64,000 bases of DNA from Saprospiraceae bacterium. GTDB lineage: Bacteria; Bacteroidota; Bacteroidia; Chitinophagales; Saprospiraceae. Location of the stretch: positions 2,604,001-2,668,000 of the forward strand of contig JADKAA010000029.1 in the NCBI GenBank assembly GCA_016715465.1. Direction: 5' to 3'. A program made the translations under genes and the position numbers. The notes under the pieces are model-generated. The model made no database searches. It saw nothing but the letters and a program-made list of their open reading frames with translations, and was not told the DNA's origin. Positions 1 to 8,545 of the stretch are shown piece after piece (position 1 is the first letter of the stretch; each line of letters starts with the position of its first letter).

Positions 1-263
1 AGACCGTTTAGTTGTCCTTCGAGGGATAGAAAAGAAGAATCGAGATGTCGCGCCGCCTCATAACCTGCAATGGTAGTATAGGCGTAGTTTCTGCTCGCCA
101 CCGGTGGAGAAAAAATGTCATGGACAATAATGTCTGTATAGTGTTGCATGACCCTGTGAAGCCAGGTCGGATTTGACATGACAACTTTGTATTCCTTGTT
201 CTCCGGAGCACAGGAAAATAACATCACCATAAAAAGGCAGCTAAAAACAATCTTAAATTTCAC
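1..263 (-). CDS. PAP2 / vanadium-haloperoxidase-like lipoprotein, N-terminal part
   Basis: Partial gene running off the left edge; only the first 87 codons are present. I start it at GTG 263 because an in-frame stop lies just upstream and no ATG precedes the signal peptide. The N-terminus is a lipoprotein signal (hydrophobic stretch, then LFSC-AP), followed by a segment reading VHDIFSPPVASRNYAYTTIA and then GYEAAR. That block is typical of the start of Bacteroidota phosphatase-PAP2-family proteins related to vanadium-dependent haloperoxidases. The catalytic His/Arg residues would lie beyond the window, so activity cannot be judged. A 67-aa ORF in another frame over the same bases is a shadow. 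Confidence 0.7.
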   Translation of the reverse strand, partial: MKFKIVFSCLFMVMLFSCAPENKEYKVVMSNPTWLHRVMQHYTDIIVHDIFSPPVASRNYAYTTIAGYEAARHLDSSFLSLEGQLNG

Positions 264-355
264 GATGGCCAAAGTTTAACCCAAAGGTAGTCAATATAAG
301 GGCAGCTACAAAAAAGCAGAGGCGATCAAAGCTTAGAAAGTACTTAGGATTTAGG

Positions 356-1180
356 CTAGTTGGTCACCTTTGTACCGGCTGCCTGCATTACGGACTTATC
401 TGAGCCGTTTGCCCTGGCCACCATGGCTACAACTTCCATATTGGCCACCTTGAAAGCCTCCGGAATGGTATAGATAAATGATTTAGACACAATTTTTCCT
501 TTCTCCAGGACAGTGGCAAGTTCGTCCCCTGTGGCTGTGGTGAGCATGTCTCTCAACACATGGTTGTGTTTATAATCTTCAATGATGGTGCCCTGATTTT
601 CCTGTGGGTCAACGATGTCGCTTTCGGTGAGGTAGATGCTCATTTTGTAATTGCCCGTCTCGTTGATGAGCGGGGTTGCTTTTACGGTAAGGGACAATTG
701 TCGCGTAGATGCATTGTAACTTTTTTCGATGACCAGGTCCATGACGTGGGGAGCCTTGAGTTCTTTTTCTACATAAGACTGCCAGAGTTCGGGGGCATCG
801 ACGGCGGTGTATAATTCGCCTTCAAAATAGGTGCGGTTGATGTGGGCCGAAGGTTTACCCAGGAAGGGTTTGAGGTATTCCTCCAGGGCTATTGATTTTG
901 GATTGCGGAAATCGTATTTACTTTCAGGCAGTGGTTTGGTGAGAAAGTTGCCATGAACGCCTACGGCCACTACATTGTTTGGAAACTTTCCGAGGATGTC
1001 TTCCAGTGCCGCGGCGCCTTTGGGGCAGTTGGGGCATTGTACGCCGGTGAGGTCTTCCAGCAATACCACCCTCTTGGAATCGGGTTCTTCGAAAGCGGGG
1101 ATTTCCACGCCGACTTCGGTACAGGAAGCCATGGTGGCCAGGAATAAAAAGATCAAAGCCGATTGAAAGAAATAACGCAT
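356..1180 (-). CDS. Omp28-related lipoprotein with CxxC thioredoxin-like motif
   Basis: 274 aa with a lipoprotein signal (TMASC, Cys 20). Residues 40-55 carry a thioredoxin-like active site, LTGVQCPNCPKG (Cys 49 and Cys 52), as in the Omp28 family of Bacteroidota outer-membrane proteins. The rest is a thioredoxin fold (about 36-150) followed by a beta-sandwich tail. It follows the DUF6029 gene on the same strand with a 10-bp gap, so both are probably one transcript. A TlpA-type thioredoxin is divergently encoded, which suggests a shared envelope thiol/disulfide or outer-membrane-protein maturation role. That role is inference from context. Confidence 0.85.
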   Translation of the reverse strand: MRYFFQSALIFLFLATMASCTEVGVEIPAFEEPDSKRVVLLEDLTGVQCPNCPKGAAALEDILGKFPNNVVAVGVHGNFLTKPLPESKYDFRNPKSIALEEYLKPFLGKPSAHINRTYFEGELYTAVDAPELWQSYVEKELKAPHVMDLVIEKSYNASTRQLSLTVKATPLINETGNYKMSIYLTESDIVDPQENQGTIIEDYKHNHVLRDMLTTATGDELATVLEKGKIVSKSFIYTIPEAFKVANMEVVAMVARANGSDKSVMQAAGTKVTN

Positions 1181-1190
1181 GTCAGAAAGA

Positions 1191-2834
1191 TTAAAAAGTT
1201 GAATTTAATGAAAAACGAATGCCACTGAAGGCAGGCTCCAGCCGGCAGATACCACCGCTGCATACTACCCCTTCCACCTGTTTGACGTAACGGATCTGAT
1301 ATCTATTGGACCCTTTTACATATACGGCGCCCAGGGAAGGATACAGCACTTTTTTGGGTTCGGTATCGTTGCCTAGGATCTTTTTGGGAGCAGTATTGTA
1401 CATGCCCGAAGCTTCAAAAATCCAGTTGGGTGCGATGCCAAATTCAGCCAGGGCAAACAGCCAGGAACCGTAGTCCTGGTCGGTTGACATATACTGCACT
1501 TCGGTCCTCAGGGATTTTTTGCGGTCAAACTTGTATAACACTTCGATATATGGGGTAACGGTTTGTACGATGGGCACATCCGGTTTTTGTTCGTAAATCT
1601 CCTGGTTGTAATTCAAGAGCTGAAGACCGCCGGTGATTTGTGCCTTCTGGCTGGGTTTGAAGACCAACTCTGTTAAAAATTCGCGAAAGAGTTTTTCACC
1701 TTCGAGGGTATTGATGTGTGAAAAGTTGACCAGAATGTTCCACTTGTTGTTGAACTTGTAGCGCACATCCACCTGGGAAGCCTGTTCGCTGATGTCCTGG
1801 GTGGCGGGACTGTACCGCGCAGTCATTCTGTAGGTGTTTTGCCGGTTCATGGGCGGGATAAAGCTGATAAAGCCCCTGAGCAACCTCAGGTTGGGGTCGA
1901 TCCTGAAATTGAAATTTTTGGTTCGTTTGGTTTCAAGGGTGATGCCGAGCTTGCCTTCTGCATAACTCAGGCTGGTGTACAGCACAGAACCGGACTTGAA
2001 TTCTAACTTTCCAAAGGTAGGCTCGCTGTTGAACTCCTGTTTTTCGGCACGGGCATTGTAAAACACATCGTCTGATTTAAGGGCGGCTTCAGCGTACCAG
2101 TTAAAGCCCTTGTAGTTGACGGTGTTGTAAATGGTGGTGGCATAACTGTTGTACACCGGATTGAAACGGTCTTCGTCCAGGTAAGTTTTTACGCCGTTTA
2201 CGATTTTTTCCATGGTCTCTTCGGACAGCGTTTTGTTGATGAAGCCGATGCCGGGAATGATGTTGATTGGATTTTCTTCATTGCCAAGGCTAAAGAAGCC
2301 GTCGGCTACCAGGCCCTTTATGCTGCCTGAGTAAATGTCAAAGGCATTTTTTTGCTGACCGCCAAAAGCTTTCAGTGAAAAACGGTCATTGAATTTATAT
2401 TTTAAACTCGCTCCCAGCAAGGCATTGTCGATAAAGAGGGGCCGCTGTTCGTATGCCCGGTAGATGATGCCACTGCCCACCTGATCGTAGAGGTAACCCA
2501 CTTCTGCGGTGAGTTTGTCAAAAGTTTTTTTTACAAACCATCGTCCGACGCCGCGGTCGGTATAAGAAGCGTTGGGGTCGCGCAGGTTGGAATTGAGGAA
2601 CATGTCGTATCGTATCCCGGCGGTAAAGCCCTGGTAGCTGTAGTTGAGGTTTAACCAGCTTTCACCCCCAAAAAACTGATGTTGGTATTGGGGCTGGAGG
2701 TAGGCATTGATGGCAGAATCGCGGAGGAAAACGTTGGCGTTGATTTGAAGGGCCCCGCTGATGGTGGCACCTTGCTGACTAAACAGTTGGGAGGTACTGA
2801 TAAGGAGAAAAAGTAAAAAGAGGTGGCGCAGCAT
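1191..2834 (-). CDS. DUF6029-type outer-membrane beta-barrel protein
   Basis: 547 aa. A clear signal peptide (MLRHLFLLFLLISTSQLFSQ) is followed by alternating amphipathic beta-strands to the end. The last residue is Phe (NSTF), as is usual for outer-membrane barrels. I recognise the family from its context and pattern (GALQINANVFLRDS near the N-terminus, GSGIIYRAYEQRPL near residue 130) as the DUF6029 proteins that accompany Omp28 and TlpA genes in Bacteroidota. No enzymatic motif is visible; its job is probably structural or transport-related in the outer membrane. It is the first gene of a two-gene transcript with the Omp28 gene and has a good promoter upstream. Confidence 0.75.
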   Translation of the reverse strand: MLRHLFLLFLLISTSQLFSQQGATISGALQINANVFLRDSAINAYLQPQYQHQFFGGESWLNLNYSYQGFTAGIRYDMFLNSNLRDPNASYTDRGVGRWFVKKTFDKLTAEVGYLYDQVGSGIIYRAYEQRPLFIDNALLGASLKYKFNDRFSLKAFGGQQKNAFDIYSGSIKGLVADGFFSLGNEENPINIIPGIGFINKTLSEETMEKIVNGVKTYLDEDRFNPVYNSYATTIYNTVNYKGFNWYAEAALKSDDVFYNARAEKQEFNSEPTFGKLEFKSGSVLYTSLSYAEGKLGITLETKRTKNFNFRIDPNLRLLRGFISFIPPMNRQNTYRMTARYSPATQDISEQASQVDVRYKFNNKWNILVNFSHINTLEGEKLFREFLTELVFKPSQKAQITGGLQLLNYNQEIYEQKPDVPIVQTVTPYIEVLYKFDRKKSLRTEVQYMSTDQDYGSWLFALAEFGIAPNWIFEASGMYNTAPKKILGNDTEPKKVLYPSLGAVYVKGSNRYQIRYVKQVEGVVCSGGICRLEPAFSGIRFSLNSTF

Positions 2835-2899
2835 GGTTGGTAATTGAATTATGCCGTAAATGTAAAAAAATACCTTGAAAAGGCTTTAGAAGCAAGCAC

Positions 2900-2931
2900 C
2901 AAAAGTAAATTAATAGGGATAGAAGGACAAA
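2900..2931 (-). promoter_or_regulatory. Bacteroidota-type promoter for the DUF6029-Omp28 transcript
   Basis: On the minus strand TTTG (2931-2928) is followed after 20 nt by TACTTTTG (2907-2900). This matches the Bacteroidota housekeeping promoter TTTG / TAnnTTTG with ideal spacing. Transcription would begin near 2893, giving a leader of about 60 nt to the ATG at 2834. Confidence 0.6.
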
Positions 2932-3024
2932 TACTTAAAAAAACTTTAAAAAACGGTGCCAAAGTAACCCCCGATCATAATAATCGTCTTAATTTCGTTA
3001 TCCATTAAATAACAAAAAAAAATA

Positions 3025-3510
3025 ATGAAAACACAGCTTATAGCTTTGCTCTCTTTTGTGGTGCTCACGGCATTTACTACAGACAAAAAGTTCCCCGCAG
3101 CATCCCTGAAGACCCTGGATGGCAAAACGGTCAATGTGCAGGACTACATTGGCAAAGGGAAGCCGGTGATCGTGAGTTTCTGGGCATCGTGGTGTTCACC
3201 CTGCAAGCGTGAACTGGATGCCATGACGGAGATCTTTCCGGAGTGGCAGGCAAATTATGGGGTGGAATTACTGGCCATCACCATTGACGACAGCAGGGGT
3301 TTGGCAAAAGTACCGGGCATTGTTTCTTCAAAAGCATGGCCATTTACGGTGCTGGCAGACACCAACCAGGAATTGCAGCAAGCCCTGGGTTTCCAAACCG
3401 TACCGGAGACTTTTTTGCTGGACGGTGAAGGCAACATTGTTTACACCCACAGTGGGTATAATGCCGGAGACGAGTTTGAACTGGAAGAAAAGATCAAAGC
3501 AATCAAATAA
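3025..3510 (+). CDS. TlpA-family periplasmic thioredoxin-like protein
   Basis: 161 aa. The signal peptide (about residues 1-19) is followed by a TlpA/AhpC-TSA-like fold with the active site WASWCSPCKREL (Cys 57, Cys 60). A cis-Pro region follows, TVPETFLLDGEGNIV (near residue 130). It probably acts as a periplasmic thiol-disulfide oxidoreductase. It is divergent from the Omp28/DUF6029 pair, sharing the 190-bp intergenic region, which fits a role in reducing or oxidising cysteines of those envelope proteins. The length is that of a minimal TlpA-like protein. A strong terminator follows, so it is monocistronic. Confidence 0.9.
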   Translation: MKTQLIALLSFVVLTAFTTDKKFPAASLKTLDGKTVNVQDYIGKGKPVIVSFWASWCSPCKRELDAMTEIFPEWQANYGVELLAITIDDSRGLAKVPGIVSSKAWPFTVLADTNQELQQALGFQTVPETFLLDGEGNIVYTHSGYNAGDEFELEEKIKAIK

Positions 3511-3536
3511 AGGATTCTTTAAGGTGCTTAAAATAT

Positions 3537-3572
3537 AAGAGCCTGCATCGATAGATTCAGGCTCTTTTTATT
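3537..3572 (+). terminator. Rho-independent terminator of the TlpA-like gene
   Basis: A perfect 9-bp stem, AAGAGCCTG (3537-3545) with CAGGCTCTT (3558-3566), has a 12-nt loop and is followed by a T-rich run. It lies 27 bp after the stop codon. Confidence 0.85.
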
Positions 3573-3679
3573 TTAGATACCAGGATTAAGGGGATGACCA
3601 TCATTATTCGCAACGGAGGCAGCACCCCGGCTGCGATAATGCTTTAATAGAAGAAAAATTTAAGTACTTTCTAAGGGCA

Positions 3680-4057
3680 TTAAACCAGGGTCAGCTCCAT
3701 GAGTTCTTTTCCAATTTCGTGTAAGCCCGCCACCAGTCTGCTCACCTGTTTCTTTGATGGTTTCTTCTTTCCGGTGACATATTGAGAAAGCAGCGATTCA
3801 TTCATGCCAATTCTTGAAGCCAGGTGTTTTGAATTGATGACCTTATAGAAATCAAAAAACTGTCTGAAATCAAATTCAAAGCTTAGTTTGTTCGTGCCCA
3901 CTGATTTTCCGGATTCTGATAAAAATAGATTTATGGCCTCCAGTGCATTATTTTGCAGGTCATGGATGGTTCTGCCAGACGTGAAAACGGGAGCCGATTC
4001 ACAATAGGCAGAATAACCTGTTTTTGTTTTTTCTATGATAAAATTGAATGACTTCAT
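3680..4057 (-). CDS. hicB: HicB-like antitoxin with C-terminal helix-turn-helix
   Basis: 125 aa. The N-terminal half is the partially degraded RNase-H-like HicB fold: FNFIIEKTKTGYSAYCE near the start, then a GRTIHDLQNNALEAI helix. The C-terminal half is a helix-turn-helix (HLASRIGMNESLLSQYVTGK, then KKPSKKQVSRLV) that would bind its own promoter. It starts 3 bp after the upstream hicA stop, the usual toxin-antitoxin coupling. In known HicAB pairs HicB blocks HicA and represses the operon; that role is assigned from family knowledge and arrangement. Confidence 0.9.
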   Translation of the reverse strand: MKSFNFIIEKTKTGYSAYCESAPVFTSGRTIHDLQNNALEAINLFLSESGKSVGTNKLSFEFDFRQFFDFYKVINSKHLASRIGMNESLLSQYVTGKKKPSKKQVSRLVAGLHEIGKELMELTLV

Positions 4058-4060
4058 TTT

Positions 4061-4246
4061 TTAGCGGATTTGAGCATCTTTTCTAAGTTTGAATTCAAGG
4101 CCCTTACCTAATTCAGCACTTCCATGATTTGGGAAGATAATTAAGCCTTCTTTTGTAGGGTGTTTCATTTTCAAGTGTGAACCATTTTGGCTCACCGCAA
4201 ACCAACCATCTTTTTTGAGCAGCCTAAGAAATTCCGAACATTTCAT
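4061..4246 (-). CDS. hicA: HicA-like mRNA interferase toxin
   Basis: 61 aa, the normal size for HicA (double-stranded RNA-binding-like fold). It shows the family signature KKDGWFAVSQNGSHLKMKHP, with the catalytic His at residue 24 inside GSH. The C-terminus (ELGKGLEFKLRKDAQIR) departs slightly from the usual KGTLRKILKQ-type ending but keeps the basic helix. It is first in the operon, immediately upstream of hicB. By family it would cleave mRNA when HicB is lost. Confidence 0.88.
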   Translation of the reverse strand: MKCSEFLRLLKKDGWFAVSQNGSHLKMKHPTKEGLIIFPNHGSAELGKGLEFKLRKDAQIR

Positions 4247-4253
4247 AAGAACA

Positions 4254-4261
4254 CAAAAGTA
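4254..4261 (-). promoter_or_regulatory. Possible -7 element of hicAB, nearly leaderless
   Basis: TACTTTTG on the minus strand fits TAnnTTTG and lies only 7 bp before the hicA ATG (4246). No convincing TTTG sits 17-23 nt further upstream. If used, the transcript would be leaderless or nearly so. The AT-rich repeats at 4262-4300 could hold the HicB operator. Confidence 0.3.
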
Positions 4262-4307
4262 AACAATTATTTACTATTTATAGAATTGAACATAAAAATA
4301 GTATAAA

Positions 4308-4342
4308 AAAAGAGCTTAAGTCGCGAAGACTTAAGCTCTTTT
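4308..4342 (-). terminator. Terminator of hppA (bidirectional hairpin)
   Basis: A perfect 15-bp inverted repeat: AAAAGAGCTTAAGTC (4308-4322), 5-nt loop GCGAA, then GACTTAAGCTCTTTT (4328-4342). A/T tracts on both sides allow termination on either strand. It lies 47 bp past the hppA stop and just upstream of hicA, insulating the two units. Confidence 0.85.
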
Positions 4343-4388
4343 ATAGATTAGGTGAAATGACTAGAAATTCACACTGTATGTCAATTAA

Positions 4389-6554
4389 TTAAAGGAACGG
4401 TGCCAGTACGAGGGCTACGACGGAGATTAGTTTCAACAGGATGTTGAGGGCCGGACCCGAGGTGTCTTTAAAGGGATCGCCCACGGTGTCGCCCACAACG
4501 GCTGCTTTGTGCGGATCGGAACCTTTATAATACATCTTACCCTGAATTTCAACGCCTTCTTCAAACATTTTTTTGGCATTGTCCCATGCACCGCCGGCAT
4601 TGGATTGGAAGATGGCCATAAGCACGCCGGTGACGGTTACGCCTGCAAGCAGACCGCCCAACATTTCTTTACCCCCACCGAAGCCAATGAGTACGGGTGC
4701 AAGTACGGCCATCATGCCCGGCAAGATCATTTCTCTTAAGGATGCCTTGGTAGAAATTTCCACGCACTTGCTGTATTCGGCTTTACCATCGGCGGCGTCA
4801 AAGGTGGTTTGATCATCGACTGACCAGCTTTCGTATTCTTTGCCGTCGTTTCGTTTCATGACTTCGAGGGCAGCCTTGAGTTCCGGAATGTCGCTAAATT
4901 GGCGACGGACCTCTTTGATCATATCCATAGCCGCTCTACCTACTGCGCCCATGGCGAGTGAAGAAAAGAGGAAAGGAAGCATACCCCCAATAAGCAGTCC
5001 GGACATAACCAACGGCTTGGATACATCGATGGAGGTAATTTTGGCTGTTTCCATAAATGCCGCAAACAAGGCCAGTGCCGTGAGTGCTGCTGAACCAATG
5101 GCGAAACCCTTGCCTATGGCTGCCGTAGTATTTCCAACGGCATCGAGTTTGTCGGTTCTTTTTCTTACTTCTTTTGGCAGGTTGGCCATTTCAGCAATAC
5201 CACCGGCATTGTCAGCAATAGGACCGTAGGCATCAACGGCGAGTTGAATGCCGGTATTGGAAAGCATACCTACTGCAGCGATGGCTATACCATAAAGACC
5301 GGCAAAATGGTGGGCACCAATGATGGCAATGGCCAGGACAATGATGGGCAGTGCAGTTGACTGCATGCCTACTCCCAGGCCGGCGATGATGTTGGTGGCT
5401 GAACCCGTAAGCGATTGGTTGGTGATGGACTTAACTGGTTTGGTGCCGGTACCTGTATAATATTCAGTGATGTATCCAATGGCCAGGCCAGCAACAAGGC
5501 CAAAGATTACAGCCCAAAACACACCGGAGTCAGTGTAAGTGCTGCCATTGGCAAGGGTCCAGGTATCTGGCAACATCCACTTTACGATGAACCAGGTAGC
5601 CACGAGCATGACGCCGGACGACAGAAATTCACCCGTATTGAGGGCTGTCTGTGGGTTTCCCCCTTCTTTAACCCTTACGAAGAAGGTGCCCAGGATAGAG
5701 GTAAGTATGCCTACACCTGAAAGCAATAAGGGCAGTAAAACGGCATTGAGGCCACCAAACTCATTGGTGTTTTCAAAGCCGGCTATATTGATGAAAGTAG
5801 CACCTAAGACCATGGTACCCACAATGGCACCTACATAGGATTCAAAAAGGTCGGCACCCATGCCGGCTACGTCACCTACGTTGTCACCCACGTTGTCAGC
5901 AATGGTGGCAGGGTTGAGCGGATGGTCTTCCGGGATACCTGCTTCTACTTTGCCTACCAGGTCGGCACCTACATCGGCTGCCTTGGTATAGATACCACCA
6001 CCAACCCGTGCAAAAAGCGCGATGGAAGATGCACCAAAGGAAAAGCCGGTAATGACGTTGATTACTTTTAAAATATCCCAGCCCATAGACTGGTAAGCGA
6101 GGAAGAGTACACTTAAGCCTACCACACCCAGGCCTACCACACCCAGGCCCATGACACTGCCGCCCGCAAAAGCGATCTCAAGTGCCTTGCTCAGTCCGGT
6201 GCGAGCTGCGTTGGTGGTTCTATAGTTGGCTTTGGTTGCCACCTTCATGCCTATATAACCGGCAAGTGCGGAGCATAGAGCACCCACAATAAAGGAAACG
6301 GCGATCATGCCCGAAGAATTGGCCTGACCCATGCCACTCCAGCCGAGGAGCAGGGAAACCGCGAATACAAAAATGGCCAGTACTTTATATTCAGCTCTAA
6401 GGAAAGCCATGGCGCCATCGGCGATGGCTTTGCCTATTTTTTGCATGCGTTCTGTACCCGGATCCTGGGCAGAAACCCACGCTGATTTCCAAAAAGTGTA
6501 CAGTAAGCCCACTACGCCCATTAAAGGGATGATATACATCAAAGTTTGTCCCAT
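4389..6554 (-). CDS. hppA: K+-dependent membrane-bound pyrophosphatase (H+ or Na+ pump)
   Basis: 721 aa with about 16 membrane segments, full length for the family. It hydrolyses pyrophosphate and uses the energy to pump H+ and/or Na+ across the inner membrane. The substrate site DVGADLVGKVEAGIPEDHP is followed by NPATIADNVGDNVGDVAGMG, and EYYTGTGTKPV and NTGIQLAVDAYGPIADNAGG are also present. GNTTAAIGKGFAIGSAAL (near residue 477) has Ala where K+-independent enzymes have Lys, which marks it as K+-dependent. Whether H+ or Na+ is carried I cannot decide from reading. It is monocistronic, with its own promoter and terminator. Confidence 0.97.
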   Translation of the reverse strand: MGQTLMYIIPLMGVVGLLYTFWKSAWVSAQDPGTERMQKIGKAIADGAMAFLRAEYKVLAIFVFAVSLLLGWSGMGQANSSGMIAVSFIVGALCSALAGYIGMKVATKANYRTTNAARTGLSKALEIAFAGGSVMGLGVVGLGVVGLSVLFLAYQSMGWDILKVINVITGFSFGASSIALFARVGGGIYTKAADVGADLVGKVEAGIPEDHPLNPATIADNVGDNVGDVAGMGADLFESYVGAIVGTMVLGATFINIAGFENTNEFGGLNAVLLPLLLSGVGILTSILGTFFVRVKEGGNPQTALNTGEFLSSGVMLVATWFIVKWMLPDTWTLANGSTYTDSGVFWAVIFGLVAGLAIGYITEYYTGTGTKPVKSITNQSLTGSATNIIAGLGVGMQSTALPIIVLAIAIIGAHHFAGLYGIAIAAVGMLSNTGIQLAVDAYGPIADNAGGIAEMANLPKEVRKRTDKLDAVGNTTAAIGKGFAIGSAALTALALFAAFMETAKITSIDVSKPLVMSGLLIGGMLPFLFSSLAMGAVGRAAMDMIKEVRRQFSDIPELKAALEVMKRNDGKEYESWSVDDQTTFDAADGKAEYSKCVEISTKASLREMILPGMMAVLAPVLIGFGGGKEMLGGLLAGVTVTGVLMAIFQSNAGGAWDNAKKMFEEGVEIQGKMYYKGSDPHKAAVVGDTVGDPFKDTSGPALNILLKLISVVALVLAPFL

Positions 6555-6564
6555 ATATTTTTAC

Positions 6565-6614
6565 TTGTTTTGATTAAAATGGCAAAGCTACACCTAATAA
6601 TTAATCAAAACAAA
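6565..6614 (-). promoter_or_regulatory. hppA promoter bracketed by a 13-bp inverted repeat
   Basis: On the minus strand TTTG (6614-6611), 20 nt, then TAGCTTTG (6590-6583) is a near-ideal Bacteroidota promoter. A perfect 13-bp inverted repeat, TTGTTTTGATTAA (6565-6577) with TTAATCAAAACAA (6601-6613), flanks the -7 box. One arm covers the -33 element and the other the probable start site. This looks like an operator, or a leader element if transcription starts further upstream. Confidence 0.6.
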
Positions 6615-6795
6615 AAAATTTAAGAACAAAAAGACAGTAAACACCAAATATTATTGTTTTTGTTTTAACAAACAGACACCTTAAACAAATATATGATAAG
6701 TGAGAAGGGGATAAACGGATACGGTGGGTTCGTGTTGCTGAATGAAATGTCCATCATGACAAAATCATTGCTTAATGTTAATAAGCCAATATTTG

Positions 6796-6803
6796 TAATT
6801 TTG
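6796..6803 (+). promoter_or_regulatory. Candidate -7 box for the RluA-like gene
   Basis: TAATTTTG matches TAnnTTTG, 77 bp before the chosen start. The nearest upstream TTG is 25 nt away, slightly too far, so support is weak. The rest of 6615-6880 shows no gene. Confidence 0.3.
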
Positions 6804-6880
6804 CTATTTGCGTTAATTCATTTCAAACCAATTCCTTTTAAAACTGCCTGACTATCCTCCACCAATGATTTTGTAATCGT

Positions 6881-8545
6881 TTGTTTATTAAACTTAACAT
6901 ATCAAAAGACTTCGTCTCATTACCGGATCGTTTCACCTTTCCCTTTAGTTACGAACCACATCCAATCGCGTTCGCTGCGGCACAGGATCTGCAGCACTAT
7001 TTATTAAATGAAGAAGTCGATTTAAACCACGATTTTGGCCATGAAACATCACCAGAAGGCCTGGGCAAGATGTTTGGCGTTTTAGTAGTGGAAAACGGAG
7101 TAGGGGAACTTGGTTATATCTCGGCCTATTCCGGAAAGGTGGGAGGGAGCAATCGTCACGACCGGTTTGTTCCTCCGGTATTTGATATGTTGGATGAGAA
7201 CGGTTTTTATCGAAGGGGAGAAGAAGAAATCAATGACATCAATCGCCGCATCGTTTCCCTGGAAAACGAGGAAAAATTTCTTTCGGTTCTGTCAACGTAT
7301 GAGCGCGACAAGGCGGAAGCAGAAGTATTTCTTACGGACCTGAAAAGCAGACATAAAAGGGCCAAAGAACACAGAAAGGCTTTGAGAACAAAGGCAGAAC
7401 AAACCTTAACAGCAGAGGATGCATCCAAAGTGATCGAATCACTGAATACAGAAAGTGCCATCCATCACTTTGAATGGAAAGATGCATCCAGGCATTGGCG
7501 AAACCGACTGGAGGAAAGCCGGCAGGGCGTGGAGGTTCATCAAAAAGTTATAGATGAATTGAAAGAAGAACGAAAGCGCCGGTCTGCCAACTTGCAAAAA
7601 AGGTTGTTCGATCAATATGTGTTTCTCAATTATCTTGGAGAGATCAAAAGTCTGGCCGAAATTTTCAATACATCCGACGAATTATTTCCTCCTTCCGGCG
7701 CCGGCGAATGTGCTGCACCCAAGTTACTCCAGTTTGCTTTTAAACATAAGTATCGCCCCATTGCCCTTGCTGAGTTTTGGTGGGGAAAATCCCCTTCTTC
7801 CGAAATACGAAAACACGGTCATGTCTATCCCGCCTGCCACGGCAAATGCGGACCCATCCTGGGACACATGTTGAAAGGTTTGCCGCTTGATGAAAATCCA
7901 ATGCAACTTAAACCGGCAGCAGAGGATGAGATCGCCACACTTTATGAAGATGAATACCTGGCAATAATTCATAAACCCGCCGGTGTTTTGTCCGTGCCGG
8001 GCAAAGACGATGTGTCATCGGTGTACCACTGTATGCGCAAACGATATCCACAAGCGACCGGTCCGCTCATCGTACATCGACTAGACATGTCAACCTCCGG
8101 GCTGATGATCATCGCGCTATCCATGGAAGTGTACCAGAATTTGCAAAAACAATTTACCGACCGCAAGGTCAAAAAAAGATATGTGGCCATATTGGAAGGC
8201 GTCCTCGAAAGCGACAGCGGACTGATAGACCTGCCCCTGCGGGTTGACCTCGACGATCGCCCCCGGCAACTGGTTTGTTTTGAACACGGCAAGCCCGCAA
8301 AAACGCAGTGGAAAGTAATTTCAAAAACAAATAAAGAAACGCGAGTTTATTTTTACCCCATAACCGGCAGAACCCACCAGCTGAGGGTTCACGCCGCCCA
8401 CCCCCTGGGACTCAACACACCCATCAAAGGAGACGATCTGTATGGCAACCGGGCCGACCGCCTGTATTTGCAAGCCCTAGCCCTGGAGTTTTTGCATCCT
8501 GTTACGGGAGAGGTGATTAGGGTGAAGGGGGAGGAGGAGTTTTAG
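6881..8545 (+). CDS. RluA-family pseudouridine synthase with long N-terminal extension
   Basis: 554 aa. It converts uridine to pseudouridine in rRNA or tRNA. The C-terminal catalytic half (about 345-554) has YEDEYLAIIHKPAGVLSVPG and the RluA signature HRLDMSTSGLMIIA with the catalytic Asp near residue 401; RTHQLRVHAA follows. The N-terminal 340 aa are an extension with a long charged coiled coil (about 115-245) and a CHGKCGP motif, seen in a Bacteroidota subfamily. No ATG fits: an in-frame stop lies at 6866-6868, and TTG 6881 gives an N-terminus like that of relatives (FTFPFSYEPHP). The target base is not predictable. The stop codon abuts a repeat array. Confidence 0.88.
   Translation: MFIKLNISKDFVSLPDRFTFPFSYEPHPIAFAAAQDLQHYLLNEEVDLNHDFGHETSPEGLGKMFGVLVVENGVGELGYISAYSGKVGGSNRHDRFVPPVFDMLDENGFYRRGEEEINDINRRIVSLENEEKFLSVLSTYERDKAEAEVFLTDLKSRHKRAKEHRKALRTKAEQTLTAEDASKVIESLNTESAIHHFEWKDASRHWRNRLEESRQGVEVHQKVIDELKEERKRRSANLQKRLFDQYVFLNYLGEIKSLAEIFNTSDELFPPSGAGECAAPKLLQFAFKHKYRPIALAEFWWGKSPSSEIRKHGHVYPACHGKCGPILGHMLKGLPLDENPMQLKPAAEDEIATLYEDEYLAIIHKPAGVLSVPGKDDVSSVYHCMRKRYPQATGPLIVHRLDMSTSGLMIIALSMEVYQNLQKQFTDRKVKKRYVAILEGVLESDSGLIDLPLRVDLDDRPRQLVCFEHGKPAKTQWKVISKTNKETRVYFYPITGRTHQLRVHAAHPLGLNTPIKGDDLYGNRADRLYLQALALEFLHPVTGEVIRVKGEEEF

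Noticed and set aside
332..3675. 15-bp inverted repeat (332-346 and 3661-3675) around the Omp28-DUF6029-TlpA block
   Set aside because: Suggests mobile-element ends, but a 15-bp match somewhere in 64 kb is expected by chance, there is no transposase or target duplication, and the block is ordinary envelope genes.
4509..5838. Plus-strand frames opposite hppA
   Set aside because: Antisense shadows of the conserved pyrophosphatase.
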